Of a stretch of 64,000 bases of DNA, positions 39,899 to 49,181 are shown one piece after another. The notes below the pieces were generated by a model, which ran no database searches, was not told the origin of the DNA, and saw only the letters and a program-made list of their open reading frames with translations. Position 1 is the first letter of the stretch. Each line of letters opens with the position of its first letter. Source of the DNA: Barthelona sp. PCE. Taxonomy: Eukaryota > Metamonada: BaSk clade. The translations under genes and the position numbers were made by a program. The stretch covers positions 1,488,001 through 1,552,000 of the forward strand of contig JAUFOR010000002.1 of NCBI GenBank assembly GCA_040285745.1. Reading direction: 5' to 3'.

Positions 39899-40957
39899 AT
39901 GACTCGTTTATTCACAGCCGATGATGTTTTAAGAGTAGTGGGCAATATTTTTGATTATTCATTCAGTAAGGAAGCATTATTTTGGAAATTGTGTCATACT
40001 TCTTCACAAACACGATCTGCTACATTGAGCCACGTTGGAAACAATAACGCAAGGTTGAGGAGTATCATTACAGCAAAGAATTTGGATGTTTTGGCCCTTC
40101 TGCTATCTGATTCCGCAGTTATTGGTGAGTATCAGGAACTTAGGAGGACAATGCTTGAATTAATCGACTTCATCAACCATGAAATTCCTGAAGAAGTGGC
40201 ATATACGTCATTATGTGAATGTTGCAAACGGGGTTTAGATTTTTCAAAAAATTCTGTCCTTCCGCTTATATTTCCGCTGTTGCATGACATAGATGGCATT
40301 TATGTTGATGATTTCTTCCAGTTGAAACACTGTATATCGGCAAATCTGAGGGAAATTTTTATCGGAAAAGGTATTGATAGCTTTCTAGTACTACATCACC
40401 AGTCAACTCTTGAGGCTTTACATATCAATGACTTAGACGGATGTCTATTTCAGCTACTTCACACACTACCGTATTTGAACAATCTGCGAGTATTGAGCTT
40501 GAATAACTGCAAAATTGATGATGAAAGTCTGGAACTCTTAATCAAAACACTGAAATCGACAAAGAGGAGTGTTCCCCTGGAACTGTTCCTCGATGATAAC
40601 GAGTTCACACTTCTTCCAGCATGCATCAGAGAATTGGAACTGGATACGTTATCTATATCGAATTGCAAAGTGAGTGAGATGCCCACCACACTTAATAGCT
40701 CTAAACTCTTTATTGATGGAACAAATATAGAACTCACCGAAATACAACAAACATATGTTAATACTGAGATAATCGGTATAACAGTTGATGTAACTGATAA
40801 AGATCACTTCAATGAACTTGATAACATCATCTGCACTGCGTTTCCAAATGCAAAACATTTATATATAATGGGCAGCAACGGTAATTCTAATCAATATCTT
40901 CAAAAAAATTCAAACCATTTTATGAAAAATGGTTGTCTGTTACATATTTTTCAATAG
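39899..40957 (+). CDS. Leucine-rich-repeat protein (ribonuclease-inhibitor-like)
   Basis: 352 aa, ATG 39899. Residues ~1-150 are helical without a known domain. From ~165 on there are LRR-like units (STLEALHINDLDG, LNNLRVLSLNNCKIDDESLELLIKTL, PLELFLDDNEFTLLP, ELDTLSISNCKVSEMP, SKLFIDGTNIEL). The DDESLELLIKTLK unit has the long helical form of ribonuclease-inhibitor-type repeats. Probably a cytosolic protein-interaction protein. The gene starts 15 bp after the LMBRD2 stop on the same strand, and its stop is 4 bp from the Mo25 stop on the other strand, so both UTRs must be minimal or overlap neighbours. Confidence 0.7.
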   Translation: MTRLFTADDVLRVVGNIFDYSFSKEALFWKLCHTSSQTRSATLSHVGNNNARLRSIITAKNLDVLALLLSDSAVIGEYQELRRTMLELIDFINHEIPEEVAYTSLCECCKRGLDFSKNSVLPLIFPLLHDIDGIYVDDFFQLKHCISANLREIFIGKGIDSFLVLHHQSTLEALHINDLDGCLFQLLHTLPYLNNLRVLSLNNCKIDDESLELLIKTLKSTKRSVPLELFLDDNEFTLLPACIRELELDTLSISNCKVSEMPTTLNSSKLFIDGTNIELTEIQQTYVNTEIIGITVDVTDKDHFNELDNIICTAFPNAKHLYIMGSNGNSNQYLQKNSNHFMKNGCLLHIFQ

Positions 40958-40961
40958 CTCA

Positions 40962-42005
40962 TCAATTATCCTCAGTTTCATCTTTAGGTGAAGTAATATC
41001 AACCATTTCTGCAGCGTTCTTTTCAATTTCATCAATAAGCATTCTTCTTTCTCGCTCAATCAGATCATCATTGGGCAGTTCAATCTCATTGAATGTAGTA
41101 ATTAACTTCTCATAATTCCTAGCCAAAACTTTCTTAACTGCGAGAGGTTTTTCTGGATTTGCAATAAAACATTTAAATATATCAAAGCTTAATAATTGAA
41201 TTCTCTTTGATTTCGAAATTAAATTCATCATAATCAATTTTAAATTATGAATATCTTTGGAAAATAATTTCATAACTTGAATATTCTTCTTTTGCAACAA
41301 AAACTTTGAAAGTAATTCAAGAATTTGCAGCTTAATAACAAAATTATCACTGTTCAACAGTTTCCTAATGCATTTAATCCATGTATACTCACGATCAGAA
41401 TCGTAATTTGAAAAAACCCATTCACAAATAACCTTCCTATGATTCATGTGAAGACACTTAAGTGTCTCAAACGAATCACTACTACGATCGAATTCAGAAG
41501 TAAGGACAGAATCGAATATGATCCAAACAGCTTCACAATTTAAAACTAAACGAAGCATACTTTCTAATCGAATAGATTCACGTAACATACTTCCATAGAT
41601 CAGAAAATCATTTCCACAAGAACCTGCAATGAGAATGTTGACGATGTTCAAATGTTGAGCACAATACTCCACAAAAACTTCACGATTACCCATTGAATGA
41701 GATATGAGATTGTTAAATATCATACTAAGACATTTTTTCCCTTCAAAGCTAATACAGTGAAGGAATTCAAGCATCTTAAGCGTCAAATCATTCTCCAAAA
41801 AATAAATGGCAATATCGTGTACTTTATCGTGGTCAATATCCTTATCTGTTGTGCCATACAACCATTCCTTGATGTACGTTGCGTGCTTCAAAACATTTTC
41901 TTGTCCCTTATCGTTGGTGTGAGGGTTAGAAGATTGAGAAAGTTCATCAATGCATTCTTCGAGTAAACGGCAACGATCAGTGGGTGAACGTGAAAAAATT
42001 GGCAT
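40962..42005 (-). CDS. CAB39: Mo25/CAB39 scaffold protein
   Basis: 347 aa, ATG 42005 (MPIFSRSPTD), TGA stop. It matches Mo25 by eye over the full length: a KEWLYGT-like segment, FEGKKCLSMIFNNLIS (compare 'DFEGKKDVAQIFNNIL'), NDFLIYGSMLRESIRLESMLRLVL (compare '[22 protein letters not shown]'), SDSFETLKCLHMNHRKVICEWV (compare 'SDAFATFKDLLTRHK'), LNSDNFVIKLQILELLSKFLLQKKN, NLKLIMMNLISKSKRIQLLSFDIFKCFIANPEKP. Mo25 is an ARM/HEAT-like helical repeat protein that stabilises active STE20-family kinases and the LKB1-STRAD complex. Size equals human CAB39 (341 aa). It is convergent with the LRR gene, with only 4 bp between stop codons. Confidence 0.93.
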   Translation of the reverse strand: MPIFSRSPTDRCRLLEECIDELSQSSNPHTNDKGQENVLKHATYIKEWLYGTTDKDIDHDKVHDIAIYFLENDLTLKMLEFLHCISFEGKKCLSMIFNNLISHSMGNREVFVEYCAQHLNIVNILIAGSCGNDFLIYGSMLRESIRLESMLRLVLNCEAVWIIFDSVLTSEFDRSSDSFETLKCLHMNHRKVICEWVFSNYDSDREYTWIKCIRKLLNSDNFVIKLQILELLSKFLLQKKNIQVMKLFSKDIHNLKLIMMNLISKSKRIQLLSFDIFKCFIANPEKPLAVKKVLARNYEKLITTFNEIELPNDDLIERERRMLIDEIEKNAAEMVDITSPKDETEDN

Positions 42006-42251
42006 GTTTTCAAAAGCAAGTTAAGCCGAAAAAAAGGTTTGATTTCCAAAACGAAACTTATGTTCAAAATTCATTGTTATAATATGTTTGAACCTCCAAC
42101 GAGGTTTTTCAGCTCTTTAAGCACGCCCGCGGTACCTGAAATACACATATCTATAAGAACATCATATTTATCATACCCTGCTCTCTATTTCCCGTTTTCT
42201 ATCAACTTTTATTAAATGACAAATAACAAATAATCACAGAGTGAGGACAGA

Positions 42252-42920
42252 CTATAACTCCTCCAAGAAATCAAACCATTGAGAACAATCACGATGCGTA
42301 AAACCAATAAATTCTACTTTTTCTTCACCAACAAGGATTTGGAAACCATCCTGACCAACACGACGAATACTGTTCTCTGGGAGGCTCATATCATATGAAG
42401 CAATGGGAGAGTCTGTTGGGTCACGAAGAATATGAACGGTCTTTCCAATAACTACCACGTAATGTCTGTTTCCGTCAATTTGCAACCAGCCCTGCTTACT
42501 TACGGGCTTGCCCTTGGTGAAAGGATCAACAACTGTGGCCCTAAAGTCAGTTGGAATGGTATCAACAAATTCAAGCTTATACTCCACAGATCCCTGAAGG
42601 TTTTCACCTCTGAATTTGGGAATTGCGTTGAATTTAAGTTCAGGTGCGTGATCTTCAAAGATCTTAATACAGAAAGCACCCAAATGATCATCACTGGTAA
42701 AAAGATCACGATCCCAGAGCACAATGTTCAGAACCTGATCTCTGCCTTCTTGGACCTCGAAGTAAAACTCAGCATTGAATTCGGGATTAAGCGTATTGGA
42801 AATGTGAGCAGTTTTGTATCCAATATCGTTAACAGCTGCAATGAGCCAAGGATCTGCGAGCCCATTCATATCCGATGGAGTCAAATCACGTGCTTTTGAT
42901 ATGGTAACCTTAAGAATCAT
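42252..42920 (-). CDS. C2-PH domain protein
   Basis: 222 aa, ATG 42920. The N-terminal C2 domain (residues 1-~118) has MILKVTISKARDLTPSDMNGLADPWLIAAV, and calcium-binding Asp residues in MNGLADPW and LWDRDLFTSDDHLG, so calcium-dependent membrane binding is likely. The C-terminal ~85 residues (SKQGWLQIDGNRHYVVVIGKTVHILRD ... DCSQWFDFLEEL) have the PH-domain pattern, with a late Trp in the last helix. It is similar in layout to small Ras-GAP or copine-like adaptor pieces but has no catalytic domain. A TCCTTTTTCA motif abuts the start codon on the coding strand, 3 nt away. The 246 bp between this gene and Mo25 hold nothing I recognise. Confidence 0.8.
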   Translation of the reverse strand: MILKVTISKARDLTPSDMNGLADPWLIAAVNDIGYKTAHISNTLNPEFNAEFYFEVQEGRDQVLNIVLWDRDLFTSDDHLGAFCIKIFEDHAPELKFNAIPKFRGENLQGSVEYKLEFVDTIPTDFRATVVDPFTKGKPVSKQGWLQIDGNRHYVVVIGKTVHILRDPTDSPIASYDMSLPENSIRRVGQDGFQILVGEEKVEFIGFTHRDCSQWFDFLEEL

Positions 42921-43332
42921 TATGAAAAAGGAATGAATATTGAAATCATTGTGAACTGAAACTATTCACTCTTCTTTGTCTGGATATTCCGGTTAATCTG
43001 ATCCTTTGGCATGTAAAAATGGTTGGACAATATAATAACCCTGCATTGTAAAAATCAAGATACTATGGTTGACTCCTCGTATTTTGAACGAATATTAGCC
43101 GTCCAAGTTGGTATTCGCAGGGTTTTCTCGAGCTTAAAGTATAGTAACTTCAATTATTGAGTTCAACGTTTCAAAAATTTTTCCTAGCTCATTTAACAAA
43201 GGACATCTCAATGATACGACAATTTTGAGCATAAAATATCACCTATTCAAATTAAATAAATAACGTTTATCGTTACAAATGCGATTTACTTTTTTCTTTT
43301 CTTTTCATCACCACAAAGGGCATATTATTCGC
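42921..43332. other. Divergent promoter region, C2-PH / alpha-kinase
   Basis: 412 bp up to the inferred first exon of the kinase gene. Mostly AT-rich, with a moderately GC-richer patch at ~43070-43140 but no ORF or tRNA. A pyrimidine run with CTTTTCTTTTCATCACC at ~43295-43313 lies 20-35 nt before the exon 1 ATG. Confidence 0.45.
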
Positions 43333-46300
43333 ATGTCGAACCGTGCAAGTATTGCTATCCCACCACCGACCGTTTTGCCACGCTCTGGGCTTACATTGGC
43401 AAGCAGTGAAGTATGTTTTTCTTTTCTGCGCATGATTTCGCATAATTTTATGTAGCACATTTACAGATGTGTTGATTAATCAAGTGTTCACACATTAACA
43501 TTGTGCTTGTGCATTATTCGAAACCTGTTCTTTTTTTAATTACACTAACTTTTAGAGAGGCGTAAAACACGAGTATCATGTGATGCAAGATGAATGGACA
43601 CAGACTGCAATCCTTGTAGAAATTGAAGAACGACCTTTTTCAGAAGGTGCTTTACGTTACGCATATAAGATGAAGGACTATTCACGCCCACAAAATGAAG
43701 CTTATGTTGCCAAGATGTCTAAGTACACAAATGAGGAGCGTGATACATACTTCCGTGATGTTAAGACACAGATGGTTGCCAAGGCTTTGGCTACAGAGTA
43801 CAATACACGTAATCCACCAAAAAAGGTTGCCTTTCTTGATGTGTATGTGTTAGAGTTAATCGACAGGCCAGGAAAGCAACTGTGCAGTGTTGAAAAATTC
43901 ATGCCTGGTGAGTACATCAAGCACAACAATAACTGGGACTTTGCCAGTGACGAACGTTTCACTCCTCAAGCTTTCTCTCACTTCACATATGAGTTTACCA
44001 AAGAGCTTATGGCTTGTAAGAAGGAGGGTCTGGCCCATCAATCGCCACTGTACAATTGCCCTGCACTGAAATGCCCTCTGCTTGTCTGTGATATTCAAGG
44101 TGTCGGAGATCACTACACTGATCCACAAATACAATCTGAGAGTGGAAAGGGATTCGGCAAGGCTGACTTGAGCCGACTGGGTATTCAAGCGTTTTTCCGT
44201 CGTCACAAATGTAATCAAATTTGTCGATTCTTAGGTCTCCCGTGTGTTGGAGAGTTCATTTCAGGCGAGTCCAGTGAGACAAGAATTGGTATGATGCAGA
44301 TGACGAGTGTCCCTGCTGGCATGTCCTCCAAGGATCTTTTCGACGCTGTTCAATTAGGATCTGTCGATGTCGTCAAGCGTATCGCTGTTTGGACCAACCA
44401 AAAGCTCACAGTCACCGATTCTAATGGTGACACAGCTCTTCATCTAGCGTCACGTCTGGGGCACATTGAAGTGATCGAGTTCCTGCTTAGTACAGGTTTG
44501 GAAGTTGATATCCTCAACCGCAATAAGCAAACACCTCTTTATTGTGCCGTATTGGCTGATCAAAAGAATGTTGTTGAGCTCTTATTACAACAAGAGACCC
44601 CAGCTAATGCAGACTTTTCATCCGTTAACGATTCAACACCGCTGGGTGAGGCAATCATGATGCAATCTGTGGAGATGGTTCGTGCTCTGCTCAACAATGG
44701 GGCATCCCCCATCAAGGCTCATTTGAATGGTGAGATACCAATTACTTCTGCAGCCAAGCTACACAACTCTGAGCTTGTCAAGATTCTCATTCAGTCGATT
44801 GTTACAAAGGGCTTGTCTATCGATACGCCCAACCAAGACGGAACAACAGGTCTGTTTGCCGCAGTGGCCACTAACGACATTGACCTTATCCAGCAGTTTG
44901 TTATATCAGGAGCAAATTTGTCACACAAAGATATGTACGGCAATACACCAATGTTTAGCAGCGATATTTCTTCCGCTGTTGTACGCTTCATGATATTACA
45001 CGGAGCGGCTGTTGACGAAGAAAATTTCAACGGTTACACACCTTACACACATGCATTCAGGTACTGTAACGTTGAGGCGGCTAAGGAACTACAGGACTAC
45101 TCGTCGCACATCCAGCCCGCCAAGGCAACGACACTCATGATCGAAATATGTGATGATCCTTCTTTGGACCACAAACGTGCAGTGGAGGCTGTCCGTATGT
45201 TGCTCAAGTTCGGTGCCATTGCTGTATCTGTTAGCGATGAAAATGAGTCCGCCCTTGAGCTAGCTATCATCAACCACCATATTGGTGTTGCCGAATTGCT
45301 GCTCGGTAGCAATGCTGAAATTAATGTTGAACAAGTTGACAGTCTTCTGGTACGTCTGTGCAAACAGAAGTACGACAAGGAGAGTGAGCTGTTGGGCATC
45401 AAAAAGAAAACCGTCGCTTGGATGGTTGAAAACCTATTTGCTAATGTTAATACAGTTGAGAATAACAAGAGCGTTCTTTACTTGGCTATTTTGAATGGTA
45501 ACCTCGGTGTAGCAACACTTCTCATCGAGTCTTCCGCCTCCCTATCGGAGGAGAGCTCCATTATCCTCTTACATGAGTTGATTACAACTGACGTTCATGT
45601 TTTCCCTGGCGAAATTGAGCACTTAATTGATTGTATTGAGTTTTTGATCTTATTCATGCAAGTGAACCCATGTGCTGTCAACCCCGTTGAACAGATGATG
45701 CCCATGTCTCCTTTAGAAATTGCAGTGCTCAATGTTAACCTTCCCATTGCTGCGAAGCTTGTTGAGTTAGGTGCATTTGTCGAACAAAGTGTTGTTGATT
45801 GGCTGTTATTGACTGTTTTATCTCAGAAAACCGAAAAAAAGAATAGGATCCAAATGGTTAAGTTTTTAATCGAGTCATGTGGTGCATCACCAAATGCAAT
45901 GAACGTAGAAACATATCAGACCGCGTTTGAATGTGCTATTTTTGGTGATCACATCTCTGAGGCACTTGCTCTTCTCGAGTTCGGAGCCGAGGTCGATCCC
46001 ACTGCACTGAACTTCATGCTATATGGTCTCGTCATGGATGATGCAGGAGATAAGCATGTAGATTCGATCAGATTCCTGGTTACAGAGATGGGTGCTGATG
46101 TGTCACTTCGTCACGAGAACAAATTCCTTTTCGATCACGCTGCAGAAAATGGAAGACTCGAGTTGTGTCTTGTCATTAAGGAATTGGGTGGGCCTGCATC
46201 CAACGCAAGCGTTCCACAACTGTTGCATTCATTGGCTGAGCATGTTACATTCGAAGCTGATGCAGATTATGTTGATCACATTATAGAGATTCTTAAAAAG

Positions 46301-47047
46301 ATCGAAAATCCAAATTCTCCGCTTGATAACTCCGATGTCACTTTGTTGCAACGCGCAGTGAGTCACGGAAACCTCATCATGTGTGGTTGTTTGAGCGCTG
46401 TGGATGTGAAGCCTGTAGATGATACAGAGGCAACCAAACTTTTAAGCCTTGCTATTGAAAGTGACAGTGAAGATATGTCGTTACTTCGCGTTATCAACTG
46501 GCTGGTTTCTGAGTGTGGTGCCAAGGTATGCGATCCAGTGCTAGATGGACGCAGCTGTCTACATGTTGCATGTGGTCGCAAATCAACTAAAAAAGTACGA
46601 TGGCTCATTGATGATATGCACGGTGATCCTAATTGTGCTGACTCGTTGAACAACCGCCCTTTACACGAGGCCATTGTCAACGGTAACGAAGAGATCACCC
46701 TGTTCTTAGTTTCTCGTGGTGCGGACATCAACTTGGAAAATAATTTTGGAATGACCCCTCTCAAAGTTGCTAATATGGTTCTAAGAGGAAAATTGACTCG
46801 TGCAGCTACCCGTTATCAAGAAGAGATTTCACGTCTCAATAACGCACAGGAGGCTGCCCAGTCTAAAGCTACTCTGTATTTGGAAGAATTGAAGAAGGCT
46901 ATTGTGGACGATAAAATTTCTTCAAAGGCTAAGCGTGCACTGCGTACGTATCGCAGAGAAAATGACGTCAGCTCAGACGATCATAGAATGTGTCTTGAAT
47001 CACTGGGTTGGACCACCGACGACTATGATGATGGTGAAAAGCTGTAA
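43333..47047 (+). CDS. Alpha-kinase (eEF2K/MHCK/TRPM7-type) with ankyrin repeats; two exons
   Basis: Inferred structure: exon 1 43333-43410 (26 codons, MSNRASIAIPPPTV...), intron 43411-43555, exon 2 43556-47047; 1189 aa. Splicing restores RGVKHEYHVMQDEW, the usual lead-in of alpha-kinases, which the unspliced frame lacks. Kinase domain ~30-255: ERPFSEGALRYAYKMKD, AYVAK (Lys ~79), EKFMPGEYIKHNNN, CDIQGVG...YTDPQ (Asp ~205 and ~215), GKGFGKADLSRLGI, and the zinc-binding H-x-C-x-x-x-C (H243, C245, C249). Residues ~280-1120 are about 20 ankyrin-like repeats, the first clear (DTALHLASRLGHIEVIEFLLSTG), many degenerate, and the last clear again (RPLHEAIVNGNEEITLFLVSRGAD). Such kinases phosphorylate helical substrates such as eEF2 or myosin tails; the ankyrins may select substrates. 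It is convergent with the OLD-like gene (37 bp). Confidence 0.85.
43411..43555 (+). other. Spliceosomal intron (145 nt) of the alpha-kinase gene
   Basis: 5' splice site GTATGT at 43411; branch site ACTAAC at 43544-43549, followed directly by TTTTAG, ending at 43555. The intron is phase 0. Retention would hit an in-frame TAG at 43453. The 12-nt block ACTAACTTTTAG has the same length and layout as the Trichomonas vaginalis 3' consensus ACTAACACACAG. It is the only intron I found in the window. Confidence 0.75.
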
Positions 47048-47084
47048 AAATTGCAATTTCTTTGCTTTCTTTATTTAAACGCAT

Positions 47085-49130
47085 TTAGAACAATTCTTCC
47101 ATTGTAAAGGTTCTCTTTTCCGTTTCTTTGCCAAACAGATCACTCATATTGATCATTTTCCCTAATTTCTGACTCTCAACAATATTCTCTGTATATTTAG
47201 CACGTTCATACTCTATTATATTGCGCATACTCTCAACCATTGAACCGAATTCTGTTAAGGAGTATTCATCAAAAATTGAATCAAAATCATCAACATGTAA
47301 TGTGTTAAGAAGGTTTCTTACTTCTATTGCGCTACTAACTTTTGATTCATTTGTCTTAAGAGAATCTGGAAGATAGTCCTCCAATTCACCTCTGAACAAA
47401 ACAAATACACCTTGTGCATACAGTAATTGTATTAACTGAGTCCAAACAGTAAGCATGCTCTCATCTGAAAAGATGTGATGCATTACAGAAGCATGACTAT
47501 ATGTCATCTGAGAAGCAATGCCCTCTGTCTTTGATCTAACTAAGTTAAACAGATCATTTGCATTCATGTTACTATTCACCATCTCCATTTCAAGCTCACG
47601 AAGCATATTAAACATGTTGAACTGTACTCTCTTGTCACTTATACGCTCCGTTGAGAATGCTGAAGCATGTTCGGTCATCATCGTGTGGAATTGATCAAAC
47701 ACTTCAGCGAGTTCCTGATCATAATCAACAAACTGAGGTAATGTATCACAGCTGAATATTGCATCAGCATCAACCAATACAAAAGGTACGCAACCGGCGT
47801 TTGCAAAGAAAGCCTTGGCCGATGCTATCATTCCTTTTCCACTAACGTTAATGACACTAAAGGCATGTGTATCAATTGTGTATCCCATCATTCTCTTGAA
47901 GAGAACGTTGAAGACCATATAGTCTGTGATACCTTCAACAATGAGCACACTATCACATTGCATACCTTCAATAGCACGAGGCAGCATCAACACACTTGAT
48001 AAAAACGCAACCTCTCTTGAACCGAAACGAAGTGTATATGGGACGATATAATCACCAATGCGCTTCAAGTTAACAATTGAAAATTGGAAATCATCAACGT
48101 GAGAAAGCGAAACAACTCTTGGTGACATCTTGGCTGTTGTGATAAAAATGCTACTAACTCCACTATCGGCCATAAAGAGCAGATTGATCAGCAATTGCAT
48201 ACATTGCTCTGTCAGGTCATCGTCAAATCCCATGCCGAAATTGTCTATAAAAAGATACATACCTCTTTGTGCACGCGGCACATCTTTCACATCCACCATC
48301 TCATTTGTGTCAACATACTGCATCACGCACTTGGAAACAAAGGAACTAAGACCAAGAACAGATCTCTGAGATGTTGACATATCGCTTCCTTGAATAATTG
48401 TATCATTGTTCTCAATGCATAATGATGCACTTTTAATGAGATCGTCGACAGTGGGTAGATTGAAACGCAGTCGAAGACGTGTTTGTGGATATATTTGATT
48501 AAAGTAGTTTGACACAACTTCTTCAAATGAAGCTATTGCTTCCATGCGGTTGTTATCGTCATTAAACACTTTGTTGAGCTCTTCCAGAGGTTCTTCACAC
48601 TCTACTTCAAAATCAAAGTACTGTAAATACTTCAAAAAAGATTTAAACATATCCTCTCCTTCATTCTTCTCGTTCATATCAAAGAAACACACCTGAGGGA
48701 ATATATTCATAATATGTGTGCCAAAGTTGCTGATTTCAAACATTGAATCATCCCTGGTAAGATAGAGACAATCCTCATACAGATTAACATCAACCCTTTC
48801 CGGTGTGAATGTTCGTCTGAAACACAACTGGCCCCCAATTGTGTACTCGCTAAGTGTTTGACCCTCTCCCTCAGCCTGAAAAATAGACTGCAACAATAAA
48901 TGTTCTTCTTCGCTAAAATAGACGTTAAATGAGAGTGAAAGCTGTTGATTGAGGCCTTCTAGCATTCCATGGGACTTTGTAGGATAATCTAAAAGCGCTA
49001 TTTGAAGTGTTTTCAAAAAGTTGGTCTTTCCGACTGTACTTCTCGATGTAATAATATTAAAAAGCATAATATCAGACCAGTGATAGCCGGTTGCCCAACC
49101 TTCGCATGAAATTGATCGTAATTCTGGCAT
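47085..49130 (-). CDS. OLD-family-like ATPase with C-terminal TOPRIM nuclease domain
   Basis: 681 aa, ATG 49130. ABC/SMC-type ATPase part: P-loop-like TSRSTVGKTN (28-37, first Gly replaced by Ser), a long insertion, a signature-like STSQRSVLGLSSF (~252-264), and a Walker B-like MYLFIDNFG with Asp296 followed by Asn297 where the catalytic Glu is expected; the usual H-loop 'TTHS' reads TTAKMS. TOPRIM part: VLIVEGITDYMVF (Glu399), INVSGKGMIASAKAFF, and VLVDADA (Asp454, Asp456), plus a later FRGELEDYLP (580-588) as in OLD proteins. Nuclease residues look intact and ATPase residues altered. OLD proteins (including Gabija GajA) are mainly bacterial and phage defence nucleases; a eukaryotic copy suggests lateral transfer or an overlooked eukaryotic branch. 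It lies 51 bp downstream of SMC3 on the same strand. Confidence 0.65.
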   Translation of the reverse strand: MPELRSISCEGWATGYHWSDIMLFNIITSRSTVGKTNFLKTLQIALLDYPTKSHGMLEGLNQQLSLSFNVYFSEEEHLLLQSIFQAEGEGQTLSEYTIGGQLCFRRTFTPERVDVNLYEDCLYLTRDDSMFEISNFGTHIMNIFPQVCFFDMNEKNEGEDMFKSFLKYLQYFDFEVECEEPLEELNKVFNDDNNRMEAIASFEEVVSNYFNQIYPQTRLRLRFNLPTVDDLIKSASLCIENNDTIIQGSDMSTSQRSVLGLSSFVSKCVMQYVDTNEMVDVKDVPRAQRGMYLFIDNFGMGFDDDLTEQCMQLLINLLFMADSGVSSIFITTAKMSPRVVSLSHVDDFQFSIVNLKRIGDYIVPYTLRFGSREVAFLSSVLMLPRAIEGMQCDSVLIVEGITDYMVFNVLFKRMMGYTIDTHAFSVINVSGKGMIASAKAFFANAGCVPFVLVDADAIFSCDTLPQFVDYDQELAEVFDQFHTMMTEHASAFSTERISDKRVQFNMFNMLRELEMEMVNSNMNANDLFNLVRSKTEGIASQMTYSHASVMHHIFSDESMLTVWTQLIQLLYAQGVFVLFRGELEDYLPDSLKTNESKVSSAIEVRNLLNTLHVDDFDSIFDEYSLTEFGSMVESMRNIIEYERAKYTENIVESQKLGKMINMSDLFGKETEKRTFTMEELF

Positions 49131-49181
49131 TCGTTTTTGTAGAAAAGATGAAATCTGAATAACGAGTTTTTATATGTTTAT

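Noticed and set aside
43273-43458. Minus-strand 61-codon frame
   Set aside because: It lies antisense over the inferred first exon and intron of the alpha-kinase gene and has no recognisable features.
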